A stretch of DNA of 64,000 bases from CAXXFQ01 sp963674475 (GCA_963674475.2 CAXXFQ010000019.1:124001-188000); one strand, 5' to 3'; shown: positions 17,724 through 27,235, numbered from the stretch's first letter. Program-made: numbers and translations. The notes: generated by a model not told the origin, from the sequence alone.

Positions 17724-19397
17724 ATGAGCATGTTTTGTTATCAGTGCGAACAAACGGCGCGGGGGATTGGCTGCACGACGCGAGGGGTCTGTGGGAAGGA
17801 CGAGACGACCGCCGCGCTGTTGGATCTTTTGGTGGCGATTACCAAGGAGATCTCCTCGGCGGCCGAGCAGGCGGCTTCGAATGGGGTTCATGACGAAAAG
17901 ATCGACGACTTTGTCCTTCGGGCGTTGTTTGCCACGGTGACGAACGTCGATTTCGATCCCGAGCGGATCGCCGCGCTGATCCACGAGTCGGCCGATATTC
18001 GACGCCGAGCCCGGTGTCTGATCCAGATGGACCAGGCCGGCAAGGAGGCGCTTGGCTGCGAGGTCGACCTTTCCAGCGCCGAGGAGCCCTCGATCGAGAC
18101 ACTGGTCGAGGCCGGTCGCGCCCATTCGATCGAGCGTCGTCGGGATCGGTTGGGTGCAACGGCGGTGGGCTTACAGGAGTTGATTCTGTACGGGCTCAAG
18201 GGGGCCGCGTCGTATGCTCATCACGCGTTTCTTTTGGGCAAAAAAGACCCGAAACTTTTTGCCGATTTCCATCGAAGCCTGGCCTTCTTGGCGACCGAGT
18301 CGACCGAGGTGGCCCTGTTGCTGGACGAGGCGCTTCGGGTCGGGAAGATCAACTATCGGGCGATGGAGCTGCTGGACGAGGCCCATACCGAGACGTTTGG
18401 CAACCCGGAGCCGACGTCGGTGCGCATCACGCCGATCGAAGGCAAGGCGATCTTGGTTTCCGGACACGACCTGAAGGATCTTGAAACGCTTCTCGAGCAG
18501 ACCGAGGGGCGGGATATCCACGTTTACACTCACGGCGAGATGTTGCCCGGGTTGGCCTATCCGGGGTTGAAAAAATATCCGCACCTGGCGGGCAACTACG
18601 GCGGCGCGTGGCAGGACCAGCGTCGGGAGTTCGACGAGTTCCCCGGTGCGATCCTGATGACGACCAACTGCATCCAAGAGCCGAAGGACTCATACCAGGA
18701 CCGGATCTTCACGACCGGGCTGGTCGCCTGGCCGGGGGTGCGTCACATTGGTGAAGGAAAAGATTTCACGCCGGTGATCGAGGCGGCCCTGGCGGAGGAG
18801 GGGTTTGCCGCAGCGCTGCCGGAGCGCCGGATCATGATCGGGTTCGCCGCCGACGCGGTTCTTTCGGTGGCCGACAAGGTGGTCGAGGCGGTCCGCGCGG
18901 GGAAGATTCGCCATTTCTTTTTGATTGGCGGCTGCGACGGGGCGAAATCGGGACGGAATTACTTCACCGAGCTGGCTTTGCAAGTCCCCGATGATTGTGT
19001 CATTTTGACCCTTGCCTGTGGGAAATACCGCTTCAATAAAATGGAATTTGGCGAGATCGACGGGATTCCGCGGCTTTTGGACGTGGGGCAATGCAACGAC
19101 GCCTATTCGGCCATTCGGATTGTTCAAGCGTTGGCAGAGGCTTTCCGGTGTGGGGTTAACGAACTGCCCCTCTCGTTGGTCTTAAGCTGGTTCGAGCAGA
19201 AAGCGGTCGCGATTCTTTTGACGTTGTTGTCCTTGGGGATTAAAGGGATGCGGGTCGGTCCGAGTCTGCCCGCTTTTTTCACCGAAGATCTGTTGGAGGT
19301 CCTGGCCGATCAATTCAATCTGACGCCGATTTCCGACCCCGAGCATGATATCCGGGCGATGTTGGGAAAGAAATGGGCGGCCAAGGTCCCTTACTGA
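17724..19397 (+). CDS. hcp: hydroxylamine reductase (hybrid cluster protein)
   Basis: Hybrid cluster protein, 557 residues, which reduces hydroxylamine or nitric oxide and helps in nitrosative stress. The N-terminal cysteines (MFCYQCEQTARGIGCTTRG, then VCG) have spacing C-X2-C-X8-C-X5-C, the class I type seen mainly in anaerobes, which carries a [4Fe-4S] cluster. The IGGCDGAK segment near residue 405 and later cysteines fit the hybrid cluster ligands. The frame is open back to 17562, but the ATG at 17724 gives the family N-terminus. It is preceded by the flagellar terminator, so it should have its own promoter; I could not identify an FNR or NsrR site. Confidence 0.96.
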   Translation: MSMFCYQCEQTARGIGCTTRGVCGKDETTAALLDLLVAITKEISSAAEQAASNGVHDEKIDDFVLRALFATVTNVDFDPERIAALIHESADIRRRARCLIQMDQAGKEALGCEVDLSSAEEPSIETLVEAGRAHSIERRRDRLGATAVGLQELILYGLKGAASYAHHAFLLGKKDPKLFADFHRSLAFLATESTEVALLLDEALRVGKINYRAMELLDEAHTETFGNPEPTSVRITPIEGKAILVSGHDLKDLETLLEQTEGRDIHVYTHGEMLPGLAYPGLKKYPHLAGNYGGAWQDQRREFDEFPGAILMTTNCIQEPKDSYQDRIFTTGLVAWPGVRHIGEGKDFTPVIEAALAEEGFAAALPERRIMIGFAADAVLSVADKVVEAVRAGKIRHFFLIGGCDGAKSGRNYFTELALQVPDDCVILTLACGKYRFNKMEFGEIDGIPRLLDVGQCNDAYSAIRIVQALAEAFRCGVNELPLSLVLSWFEQKAVAILLTLLSLGIKGMRVGPSLPAFFTEDLLEVLADQFNLTPISDPEHDIRAMLGKKWAAKVPY

Positions 19398-19534
19398 GGT
19401 TCACCTAAGCAGGTGAATCGAGAGCTCCCAACGAGGAGCCCGGTTTTTCTGGAAAATATCTCGAACTTGCGGTTCACTGCTTTCGCGACGATCAATAATA
19501 ACCGTTGCGCGAGGACCTTCTAAAGAGATTCGAC

Positions 19535-20233
19535 CTACGAAGGCGTATTGGCCAGTTGTTTGAGCCGCCGGGCCATCCGGTCGAGTTTTCTGGTCGCCTG
19601 CCGGTTGACGCGGGCCAGGTGGCCGATCTGAAGCGTCAGTGAAAAGAGGATCAGAAACGTGCCCCAAAGGGTGATCGGAATGGCGGGGATCGAGCCGGTT
19701 TCGAACGCGATCAGTTCGAGGCGAAAATAGAAGGCCAAACCGATTCCGACCGCCGTTAGCCCGGCCAGCAGGGTTAGCCACGAGAGCCAGCCGACCATGC
19801 GATGGTTCGACGACTGCTCGGTGTCTGAAATTCGAGCCGTCGACGCTTCGGTTTTTTGAACCGCGTTTTTCGAGTGGGGCCCATCGACCCGGTAAGACCG
19901 ATTGGTTGTGGGGGATTGCCCGTCGCCGAAACGGGTCGGGGCGTTGGTCTTGTCAGGGTCGAGCGTCAGCGGGATTCCCGGTCGTTCGAGTATCCGTCCG
20001 ATATGCCGAAGTTGCTCGGCGATCTCCCACTGATCGAGCCCCATCGGCGAGCGGAGATACTCCCACGCGTGCGGATCGTACTCTTTCGAACCGCTCTCCT
20101 CGCGCAGCGGTCCATCGACGGCCGCTTCGGCTTCCGTTGGCGAGATCGGTTTCCCGCAGCGGAGGCAGTGCCGCCGTTCGTACTGGCTCGAGGCCATCTG
20201 AGGTACGTCTTGTCCGCAATGATAACACCACAT
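19535..20233 (-). CDS. zinc-ribbon membrane protein of unknown function
   Basis: 232 residues, not recognised as a named family. The N-terminus is a zinc ribbon (CYHCGQ at 3-8 and CLRCGK at 22-27). An acidic linker follows, then two membrane segments at about 145-165 and 180-200 (WLSWLTLLAGLTAVGIGLAF; ITLWGTFLILFSLTLQIGHL), and a basic tail. This zinc-ribbon-plus-membrane layout recurs at 47014-47697 in this window and is common among planctomycete hypothetical proteins. It is convergent with hcp; the small inverted repeat TCACCT/AGGTGA at 19401-19416 lies between them but lacks a T run. Confidence 0.75.
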   Translation of the reverse strand: MWCYHCGQDVPQMASSQYERRHCLRCGKPISPTEAEAAVDGPLREESGSKEYDPHAWEYLRSPMGLDQWEIAEQLRHIGRILERPGIPLTLDPDKTNAPTRFGDGQSPTTNRSYRVDGPHSKNAVQKTEASTARISDTEQSSNHRMVGWLSWLTLLAGLTAVGIGLAFYFRLELIAFETGSIPAIPITLWGTFLILFSLTLQIGHLARVNRQATRKLDRMARRLKQLANTPS

Positions 20234-20502
20234 CTTGTTCTCTTTATCGGCCGTTTCGCGGGGTAGACTGTAACGATTGTGCGGATTGCACCTAGGTCGA
20301 TCGGCGGGATGGGCGATTTAGCGAAGATGGCAAAACGCTTTGGCGGCCGAGGGTGATTGCGGCCGCTTGGCTCTCACGTTATGCTTCGAGGCGGGGAAGG
20401 TTCGGCTGCGGGGGGGAGAGAGATGTTTAGAACCGGAACAGTGTGGGACCGAGTGGGACTGTGTGGACCGAGTGGGGCGGGAAAAGCAGGAGGGCCATAG
20501 GG

Positions 20503-20856
20503 ATGGAAAAGCCGATCAAGATCTATAATTTTTTCGAATCGCTTCCGGCCGACGCGGAGGTGGAGCATTTCGAGACCCTGTTGCAAGGGGAGGGCGGGCC
20601 GTTTCGTCTGCAGCGGATCGTCTCGACCGGTCAGGCGACCGAGCCGGGCGTTTGGTACGACCAGCCGGACGAGGAATGGGTCCTGCTATTGACCGGCTCG
20701 GCCCAGCTGAAGTTTGAAGGCGAAGACCACGTCCGCCATCTCCGCCCGGGCGATTACGTCCAGATCCCCGCCCACACCCGCCACCGAGTAGAAGCCACCG
20801 ACCAAGAAGTCCCCTCCATCTGGCTCGCCCTCCACTATGATGAACCGGGAGAGTAG
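20503..20856 (+). CDS. cupin domain protein
   Basis: 117-residue single-domain cupin. The cupin motif 1 region reads PDEEWVLLLTGSAQLKFEG and motif 2 reads LRPGDYVQIPAHTRHRVEAT. It probably binds a metal, but the substrate cannot be predicted; relatives are often annotated as phosphoribosylaminoimidazole-like or sugar-binding cupins without evidence. The start is ATG 20503 with GGAGGG about 10 bases upstream; the frame extends further up to 20443 with an unlikely sequence. It stands alone, divergent from the zinc-ribbon gene. Confidence 0.82.
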   Translation: MEKPIKIYNFFESLPADAEVEHFETLLQGEGGPFRLQRIVSTGQATEPGVWYDQPDEEWVLLLTGSAQLKFEGEDHVRHLRPGDYVQIPAHTRHRVEATDQEVPSIWLALHYDEPGE

Positions 20857-20896
20857 GGGGGCGGGACAGAGATGGATAAAATACCTTTAGTGATGT

Positions 20897-21646
20897 TTAG
20901 TTGTTTCGTTCTAGTAAAAAACGCTCGATAAATTTTTCTTTTTTTTCTATCATCTCGACAATAAAGTCATTGAAATCTCTTCCTGTTAGGAAGGGGCTTA
21001 TAACTAATCTCAATAAGGGATTCTCGGACTTCTTGTGGTCGTATAATGTTTTGAGTTGGGTTAGATTGTCCAAGATTTCTTGTTTTACAGGAGATTTATT
21101 TGTTGAGGTTTCAATTTTTTTTTGAATTAGCTCTTGCACTTGTTCGTGGTTTGCTTCGGTAGAGCTTGTATTTGTACGAACATAAATTCTATTACTATAG
21201 ATGTCTTTTCCGTCAGCTCTGGCAAGTAAAGGGATTGATTCTGGATTATGAACTATCAAGAGTACTTGGAATTTCTTGCCTTTAATTCGCTCGTATTCCG
21301 ATTCTTCGTATACAAAGTCTAGAATGCCAAAGCTTACATTAAAAGGTAAGAATTTATTTACGGATTCTTCGATTTTTGTTTTATCTTGCAATTCCTCCAA
21401 TCCGTTAACTTCAAAGGACTTGTCATCACGTTCAGACACTCCAAAAACCATGCACCCGTTTCCGCTGTTAGAAAAGGCGAGGATGTGTCGTGCAAGCTTA
21501 GGAATTTCAGGCCATTTTTCTTTGAAATCCAAAAAGTTATATTCCCCTGTCCGGCATTTAAGGACCTCTCGCAGGCCTTCTCGAGTTGGTGCCTCAAAGA
21601 ATCGACCGAATTCTTCTTTCCAGTCAAGCTTTGGAGTCTCAGCCAT
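20897..21646 (-). CDS. AlbA_2 / Schlafen-like putative DNA-binding protein
   Basis: 249 residues. The N-terminal half (about 35-165) resembles the AlbA_2 (Schlafen, formerly AAA_4) domain: NFLDFKEKWP, then ARHILAFSNSGNGCMVFGVSE and later IYVRTNTSSTEAN. The C-terminal part is charged and helical (ESVNKFL; IQKKIETSTNKS). AAGGAGG lies seven bases before the ATG. The gene is strikingly AT rich against its neighbours, suggesting horizontal gain. Proteins of this type occur as transcriptional regulators and in defence or mobile-element settings; the role here is unknown. Confidence 0.72.
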   Translation of the reverse strand: MAETPKLDWKEEFGRFFEAPTREGLREVLKCRTGEYNFLDFKEKWPEIPKLARHILAFSNSGNGCMVFGVSERDDKSFEVNGLEELQDKTKIEESVNKFLPFNVSFGILDFVYEESEYERIKGKKFQVLLIVHNPESIPLLARADGKDIYSNRIYVRTNTSSTEANHEQVQELIQKKIETSTNKSPVKQEILDNLTQLKTLYDHKKSENPLLRLVISPFLTGRDFNDFIVEMIEKKEKFIERFLLERNN

Positions 21647-21828
21647 TTAAATTCCTCCTTGCTAATTAAAAGGGATTTTGAAAATCATTTACACAAAAGT
21701 TTAGCTTGCATAACCCGAGTGTAGCACGTTAGTAATTACTGTGCAACCAGGGGGATTCTCTTGTAGAAAGAGCGGATTTTTAGAGTGACCGCGCAGAGTG
21801 AGAAGAGAGGTGGGGCAGGGCAGGGGGC

Positions 21829-22308
21829 CTAGTGAAAACGCTCGTCTGATTTGCGTTTGGAGACGGTTTTTCTGGCTTGCTCGAGCCAGCCGGTTCGGAC
21901 TTCGGTGGGGCTGTCGAACTCGGGGACGTATGGCTTGATGTCCAGCAACGGGGTGCCGTCCAGGATGTCCACGTTCTGAATGTGGAGAACGGTGTCTTCG
22001 ATCCGGTCGAGCCGCACGACCGAAAGGCCGATCGGATTCGGGCGCTTGGGCGCGCGGGTCGCGAAAAGACCGCGCGGCTGGGTGTCCATGAACGGGACGA
22101 CTTCCAGGGCGTAACCCTCGCTCTGGTGGAACTGGAACAGCAGGATCACGTGAGAGAAACCGTCAAGGTCCTTCAAGCCCGCCCGGAACGGTTCAAACAG
22201 CTCGACCGTCCCCTTCACCCCTGCGGCTCCGGCCGGTTGGATCGGCATCCCTTTGCGCTCGGTGAAAGGGGTGTGGATGATACCAATCGGATTCATTTCA
22301 ATCGACAT
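21829..22308 (-). CDS. trmO: TrmO-family tRNA methyltransferase (TsaA/YaeB)
   Basis: 159 residues matching the TsaA/YaeB family, whose E. coli member TrmO methylates N6-threonylcarbamoyladenosine at tRNA position 37 using SAM. The family sequence is clear: IGIIHTPFTERKGMPIQPAG at the start, LKDLDGFSHVILLFQFHQSE, and RAPKRPNPIGLSVVRLD in the middle, then LDIKPYVPEFD. It lacks the extra C-terminal domain of E. coli TrmO, so activity on tRNA is inferred from family only; archaeal-type short versions exist. Confidence 0.85.
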   Translation of the reverse strand: MSIEMNPIGIIHTPFTERKGMPIQPAGAAGVKGTVELFEPFRAGLKDLDGFSHVILLFQFHQSEGYALEVVPFMDTQPRGLFATRAPKRPNPIGLSVVRLDRIEDTVLHIQNVDILDGTPLLDIKPYVPEFDSPTEVRTGWLEQARKTVSKRKSDERFH

Positions 22309-22346
22309 GTTTTCCTACCTCTTCCAACTTGAAATCTCGCGTCCCT

Positions 22347-22375
22347 CACCTGTATACCCTTCGGGAAAACAGGTG
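22347..22375. repeat. inverted repeat between trmO and hemG/hemY-type gene
   Basis: CACCTGT (22347-22353) and ACAGGTG (22369-22375) form a 7-bp stem around a small CCCTTCGGG hairpin. It lies in the gap upstream of trmO and downstream of the oxidase gene. No T run follows on the minus strand, so its role is unclear. Confidence 0.4.
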
Positions 22376-22476
22376 GTTTTCACATGAGCGGACGCGTCAT
22401 TTTAAATTGGGACGCGTATCACACTCCCAAAAAAAGCGAAGGGCAGGGGGGTTTTTTGTTTTTCTGCGTGAAAAAA

Positions 22477-23901
22477 TTATTTAGTCGCGCGCTCGGCGGC
22501 TTGCTCGCCGCCGTGGATGCAGTCGGGGATGCCGACGCCGTGGTAGGCGTTGCCGGCTAGCTCAAGGCCGTCGTATTTGGTGAGGCGGGCTTCGATCCGG
22601 GCGATCCGGTCCAGGTGGCCGACGTGGTACTGGGGCATCGTTCGCGGCCAGTGGGCCACGTGGGTGAAGCTGGGGTCGCCCTCGATTTTCAACAGCTTGC
22701 GGAGTTCACCGAGGACGATCGGCATCAGCGCGTCGTCTTCCATCTCGGCCATCTCCGGCGCCCGCGCGCCGCCGACAAATACCCGAAGCAGAATTTTTCC
22801 ATCAGGGGCCCGGTGGACGTATTTGTGACTGCTGAAGCTGATCGCCAGGATCGGGCTACTCTCGATTTTCGGGACGACGGCGCCCATCCCTTCGATCGGC
22901 TGACCGACTTGCGACGCGTCAAAAGCGACCGAGACGATCGCCGTGCCGGAGTGCTCGATGCGGTCCAGCTCGTCGGCCAATTCCCGGTCGAGGCCGCGCA
23001 GCAGATCGGCGGTGATAAACGACGGCGTCGCCAGAATGACCCGGTCGACCGTCTCCGTTTTCCCCTCGGTCGTGCGAAGGGTCCACTTGGTCTTGTCGTC
23101 CGACGGCTTGATCGCTTGGACGGTTTGCCCCAGACGAATCGACCCGGCGGGCAAACGTTTTTCAATCGCGTCGACTATCGACGAAAGGCCTTGGCGCAAC
23201 GTGACGAACATGCTGTAACGGGCGCCGCTTTGCGTCTCGGTTTTTTTCTTCGCCTTGCGACTGGCCGCCATTTGGGCCCGCATCGCCCGGACCAGGCTGC
23301 CGTGGTCACGCTCCATGTCGTGGAACCGCGAAAGGGTCGCCTTGACCGAGAGCCGCTCCATGTCGGCCGCGTAGACCGCGCTGACCAACGGCTCGACCAG
23401 TCGATCGAACGCCCCGCGTCCCAGTCGGCGTCGCACGAATTCGGCCATGCTCTCGTCATGGTCGTGACGGCGTGGCGGGAGGAAATATTCCAAGGCACAG
23501 CGGAGTTTCGCAAGCGGACTCAAAATGGGCGTCGTGGCCAGCGGGAGCATCCGGGTCGGGGCCATCATCAGAAAGCCGTCGGGCAACGTGCGGAGTTTGC
23601 CGCGACAGACGACGTAGGTCCGTCGGAAGGCCGGGTTCGTCTGGACCAGTTGATCCGAGAGCCCCAGCCGCTTGCACAGGTCCAACGCGTACGGGATGGT
23701 CGTGATGAAGTTGTCGGCACTGGTCTCGACCTGGAACCCGTCTTCATGGACCGTTTTCAACACGCCGCCGAGCCGGTCACTCTTTTCCAGGAGCAAGATC
23801 TCCACTTCCGGAGCGATTTCAGTCAATCGATGGGCGGCCGCCAGACCGGCGATCCCGCCCCCGACCACGGCGATACGTTGGGGCGTGTTGGAATGGGTCA
23901 C
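22477..23901 (-). CDS. hemY: protoporphyrinogen oxidase (FAD-dependent)
   Basis: 474 residues of the HemY-type protoporphyrinogen oxidase family, which makes protoporphyrin IX in the last step before ferrochelatase. The FAD-binding dinucleotide motif is at the N-terminus (VVGGGIAGLAAAHRLTE, residues 12-28), followed by LLEKSDRLGGVLKTV. The C-terminus has the FAD motif ELAGNAYHGVGIPDCI. Length and motifs fit the family; HemY-type enzymes usually use oxygen, which contrasts with the class I Hcp nearby. It lies 64 bases upstream (in transcript order, downstream) of der. Confidence 0.9.
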   Translation of the reverse strand: MTHSNTPQRIAVVGGGIAGLAAAHRLTEIAPEVEILLLEKSDRLGGVLKTVHEDGFQVETSADNFITTIPYALDLCKRLGLSDQLVQTNPAFRRTYVVCRGKLRTLPDGFLMMAPTRMLPLATTPILSPLAKLRCALEYFLPPRRHDHDESMAEFVRRRLGRGAFDRLVEPLVSAVYAADMERLSVKATLSRFHDMERDHGSLVRAMRAQMAASRKAKKKTETQSGARYSMFVTLRQGLSSIVDAIEKRLPAGSIRLGQTVQAIKPSDDKTKWTLRTTEGKTETVDRVILATPSFITADLLRGLDRELADELDRIEHSGTAIVSVAFDASQVGQPIEGMGAVVPKIESSPILAISFSSHKYVHRAPDGKILLRVFVGGARAPEMAEMEDDALMPIVLGELRKLLKIEGDPSFTHVAHWPRTMPQYHVGHLDRIARIEARLTKYDGLELAGNAYHGVGIPDCIHGGEQAAERATK

Positions 23902-23965
23902 GGTTTTGGGTATCAGGTTTGAGGTAGGTAGGGATAGAAGCTGGACCTAAAAAACGTCGGCCCGG

Positions 23966-25315
23966 TTAGACATTGGCCTTCACTTCGTCTCGGGTGTCTT
24001 CGCTTTCACGCTTGCGGAAGAACAGCCGGATCGGCACTTCGCCGAAATCGAGTTCGTCTCGGAAGAAATTCAATAAATATCGCTGGTACGGTCGCGTGAA
24101 CGCCTTGGGCATGTTGCAAAACAACACGATGGTCGGCGGTTGCGTCGCGGCCTGGGTGGCGAAGTAAATCTTCGGTCGGCGATGGTACAAAAGCGGTGGC
24201 GGATTGTTCTGCATCGCCGCTTTGACCAGTTGGTTCAACTTCGACGTGGTGATGCGGGCTCGCGATTGCTTGAAAAGCATCTGGGCGTGGTTGATCAGCG
24301 TTTTGAGGTTCCGGCCCGTTTCGGCGGTGATGAACGCGATCGGCACGTATAGCAACGAGGGAAAGGTTTCGTGAAGGTATTCGGCCCAGTCCTCCGTGGC
24401 GACCTTGTCGGCCAAGAGGTCCCACTTGTTGACGACAAAGATACACGGCTTGTGCTCGGTCATGATCAGGTCGATCAGGCGCTTGTCGACTTTACTGATC
24501 TCATCGGCCGCGTCGAAAAGCAAGAGGACCACGTCGGCCCGGCGGATACTTCGCATGGCCCGGTGACCGCCGAAAAAGTCGACGTTCGACTTGACGCTCT
24601 TGCGCCGCCGTAGGCCCGGCGTGTCGATAGCGAAGAATGTCTGGCCGTCCATTTCGAACCGGACGTCAACGCTGTCGCGAGTTGTGCCGGGGACCTCGCT
24701 GACGATCATCCGATCGGTTTGGACCAGGCTGTTGACCAGCGTGCTTTTGCCCACGTTGCGGCGACCGACGATCGCCATTTTCATGGCCGGATGGACGTTT
24801 TTCTCTTCTTCCGATTCTTCGGGCAGGGTTTCGAGAATCATCTCGATCAATTCCCCCTTGCCGCGGTTTTGCATCGTGCTGACCGGCAGAATCCGATCGT
24901 AGCCGAACCGGTAAAACAGATTTGCTTGCTGGGTAAGTCCCTCATGGTCGGTCTTGTTGACCAAACAGAGGATCGGCGCGCTGGCGTGACGCAAGCGTCG
25001 GGAGACCTCTTCATCCAACGGGACGATGCCGTCCATCGCGTCGACCACGAACAGGATCAGGTCGGCGCCGTTGATCGCCGTTTGGATCTGGTCTTCGATA
25101 TGGTCGGTCAGATTGTCGGAATCGAGGATGCCCATGCCGCCGGTGTCGACTATTTCGAGGTACCGGTCGTCAAGCTCGACAACATGAGTAACGCGGTCGC
25201 GCGTCACGCCGGCCATCGAGTCGACGATCGCCAGCCGTCGCCCGGCGAGCCAGTTGAAAATACTCGATTTGCCGACATTCGGTCGACCGACGATGACTAC
25301 CTGGGGAACGCCCAT
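23966..25315 (-). CDS. der: ribosome biogenesis GTPase Der (EngA)
   Basis: Der, an essential double-GTPase for 50S subunit assembly; 449 residues. Two G domains in tandem: G1 motifs GRPNVGKSS (residues 8-16) and GRRNVGKST (near 185), G3 motifs DTGGMG and DTPGLR, and G4 motifs NKTD and NKWD. A KH-like C-terminal domain follows (about 355-440), with YQRYLLNFFRDELDFGEVPI. The gene is divergent from the uracil-DNA glycosylase gene, with about 210 bases between. Confidence 0.96.
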   Translation of the reverse strand: MGVPQVVIVGRPNVGKSSIFNWLAGRRLAIVDSMAGVTRDRVTHVVELDDRYLEIVDTGGMGILDSDNLTDHIEDQIQTAINGADLILFVVDAMDGIVPLDEEVSRRLRHASAPILCLVNKTDHEGLTQQANLFYRFGYDRILPVSTMQNRGKGELIEMILETLPEESEEEKNVHPAMKMAIVGRRNVGKSTLVNSLVQTDRMIVSEVPGTTRDSVDVRFEMDGQTFFAIDTPGLRRRKSVKSNVDFFGGHRAMRSIRRADVVLLLFDAADEISKVDKRLIDLIMTEHKPCIFVVNKWDLLADKVATEDWAEYLHETFPSLLYVPIAFITAETGRNLKTLINHAQMLFKQSRARITTSKLNQLVKAAMQNNPPPLLYHRRPKIYFATQAATQPPTIVLFCNMPKAFTRPYQRYLLNFFRDELDFGEVPIRLFFRKRESEDTRDEVKANV

Positions 25316-25527
25316 GAAACGATTTCTTTTTTAGAAGGTTTTAATCTATCACTTTACGAAGAACAGGGAACCTTATATCTTATTCGAAAAAGGGCCTCGC
25401 GGATAGTCCCTCGGGGGGTGGAAACGGTCCCCGGAAACGTTCCCCGAAATCTTCCCCCTGGTTCCCCCACAGCGGGGAAGGTTTATACTGGAGCGTTCTT
25501 CAGGCCCATAAACGAGATGCATCAGAA

Positions 25528-26289
25528 ATGTCGAACCAAAACCAAGCCAACGTTGACCCGATCGGCCGCGCGGTAAAGGCCCGTTTAGAAGATCTAAAGC
25601 GGGCCGGCGTAACGCATTTGAAAAAAGGAGTTTTCACCCCGATGAGCAAGCAACCTTCGAGGCAAGCGGCGCCCGAATCTTCGCCCAAGTCTTCTCAAAC
25701 CGACCAGCTTAATCTGACGGTCGAGGCGGCCGGAGCCGAATTGGCCAAAATCCAGGCCCGTGTGGCCAAGTGTCGTCGTTGTGAGGAGCTGGCCGAGGCG
25801 CGAACGCAGACCGTTTTTGGGGACGGGAACCCGCGGGCCCGGCTGGTCTTTCTCGGCGAGGCGCCCGGGGCGGACGAGGACCGGCAGGGGGTGCCGTTTG
25901 TCGGGCGAGCCGGAAAGCTGTTGGACAAGATTCTCGAGGCCTGTACGCTTCGGCGCGAGGATATCTATATCCTAAACATTTTAAAATGCCGTCCGCCAGG
26001 GAACCGGAACCCGGCCCCGTCTGAGGCGTCGAATTGTCGGGAGTATTTGGACGCCCAACTGGCGGTGATTCAGCCGGAGTTCATTTGCTGTATGGGTGCG
26101 GTGGCGACGAAGAACCTTTTGGCGGTGGAAACGCCGATCGGCAAGATGCGTGGGGCGTTTCATTCGTATAACGGGATCCGCGTGCTTTGTACGTATCACC
26201 CGGCTTATTTGTTGCGCAACCCGGCGGCGAAGCGGGACACGTGGGAAGATATGAAGTTGTTGATGGGAGAGATGGGAATCAAGCTGTAA
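25528..26289 (+). CDS. udg: uracil-DNA glycosylase, family 4
   Basis: Family 4 (iron-sulphur) uracil-DNA glycosylase, 253 residues, which removes uracil from DNA. Motif 1 is [20 protein letters not shown] near residue 111, and the C-terminal motif is [10 protein letters not shown] (HPAYLL near 223). Four cysteines fit the [4Fe-4S] cluster: C-X2-C (CRRC near 75-78), C in LKCRPPG, and C in SNCREYL. A start at ATG 25528 keeps an N-terminal helix ([14 protein letters not shown]) typical of this family; the ATG at 25642 with GGAG is a second option. A TATACT box lies at about 25487. Confidence 0.93.
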   Translation: MSNQNQANVDPIGRAVKARLEDLKRAGVTHLKKGVFTPMSKQPSRQAAPESSPKSSQTDQLNLTVEAAGAELAKIQARVAKCRRCEELAEARTQTVFGDGNPRARLVFLGEAPGADEDRQGVPFVGRAGKLLDKILEACTLRREDIYILNILKCRPPGNRNPAPSEASNCREYLDAQLAVIQPEFICCMGAVATKNLLAVETPIGKMRGAFHSYNGIRVLCTYHPAYLLRNPAAKRDTWEDMKLLMGEMGIKL

Positions 26290-26443
26290 AAGAAAAGCAA
26301 AAAAACAAAGAAAAGTAGAAGAAAAAATCAGAGGGATTGCGCAGCAATCCCGGTCCAAAAAGTTTTTGAAGGGGTTTTAGGGGAAACAATTTTCAAAATG
26401 TTTCCCCTCATTAAAAAAAACAGGCGACGGCCCCGGCCGTCGC
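26290..26443 (+). repeat. three-hairpin structured element, copy 1
   Basis: An A-rich leader (26290-26330) is followed by hairpin 1 GGGATTGC-GCA-GCAATCCC (26333-26351), a conserved linker GGTCCAAAAAGTTTTTGA, hairpin 2 AGGGGAAACA...TGTTTCCCCT (26379-26408), and hairpin 3 GCGACGGC-CCCG-GCCGTCGC (26424-26443). It follows the glycosylase gene in the sense orientation. Similar copies lie at 27804-27917 (minus) and 33551-33669 (plus). Confidence 0.88.
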
Positions 26444-26550
26444 TCCTTATCTTTCTTATCTTCTTCTTTAAAACCGCCAAGAATTCTTCCCCACGCAACG
26501 AGCAAGGGTGAGACGAAATTTTTCCTCCGACACCGGGGCGGAAAATTGGC

Positions 26551-27105
26551 TCACGCAACGGGTAAACCACTTTTCGCCAGAAGTATCGCTTTGGTCTTTT
26601 CCGCCACATCGTTGAGGTCGGCTTCGTTCGGCCGGTTTCGAATATCTCCTAATCGGCCGCCAACCGAGAGCTCTTCCAGCTTGCCGTAAAATGCTCCGAC
26701 AATATGCCAGGCGCCCATGACTTCGATCCCCAAATGGTCGAAAAACTGCCCCATCCATTGCGTCGACGGGTAGGCCTCGTTGATTCCCGTATGAGTTCCG
26801 CCGAAGGTGCAGTACGTGACGGCTTTTATGTTTGGTCGGCGTGGAGCGTTACGCGGTAAAGCACCAGAGGCCCGATAGTTGGTGCATGCTTTGTTGATGA
26901 GGTTGATGAGCGGTTTTCCGGGCAGCCAATGATAGACGCCCGATCCGAGGAAAATAAAATCGTAGTCCAAGAAATCCACGTCGATTTCTCCTTTTGCCGG
27001 TATGGTCACAACGGTGTGTCCCGACTCTTTGGCCGCTTTTTCGATAGTACTTGCTACCTTCGCGGTATTTCCTGTCGCGGAGAAATAGATATTCAAGATT
27101 TTCAT
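26551..27105 (-). CDS. flavodoxin-family protein
   Basis: 184 residues with a flavodoxin fold. The N-terminal FMN phosphate loop reads YFSATGNTAKVA (residues 7-18), followed by FIFLGSGVYHWLPGKPL, typical of a flavodoxin/NAD(P)H dehydrogenase-like loop. It may be an electron carrier or an FMN-dependent reductase. It lies 3' to a MarR regulator on the same strand, and a perfect palindrome GTTTAG-TAT-CTAAAC (27175-27189) sits upstream, identical in its arms to the one before marR. This suggests MarR controls this gene. The gene and its regulator lie between inverted copies of the three-hairpin element. Confidence 0.85.
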   Translation of the reverse strand: MKILNIYFSATGNTAKVASTIEKAAKESGHTVVTIPAKGEIDVDFLDYDFIFLGSGVYHWLPGKPLINLINKACTNYRASGALPRNAPRRPNIKAVTYCTFGGTHTGINEAYPSTQWMGQFFDHLGIEVMGAWHIVGAFYGKLEELSVGGRLGDIRNRPNEADLNDVAEKTKAILLAKSGLPVA

Positions 27106-27174
27106 GCTTTTTCCTTCCGAATTGCATGCCGTTGCAGCCGAAGGCTTTCGTTAAAGAGGGGCTGAGCGACATTG

Positions 27175-27189
27175 GTTTAGTATCTAAAC
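27175..27189. promoter_or_regulatory. probable MarR operator before the flavodoxin gene
   Basis: Perfect palindrome GTTTAG-TAT-CTAAAC, 70 bases upstream of the flavodoxin start. The same arms, with a CAG centre, occur at 27724-27738 before the marR gene. Two matching palindromes at the two genes of a regulator cassette suggest a shared operator. Confidence 0.8.
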
Positions 27190-27235
27190 TATTGGATAAA
27201 AAAATTATCTTTTTCAATCAAGAGGCCGATTGGGT

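Noticed and set aside
22615..23922. A 435-codon plus-strand frame opposite the protoporphyrinogen oxidase gene
   Set aside because: The minus-strand gene has a FAD motif and full family length; the plus frame has no motif.
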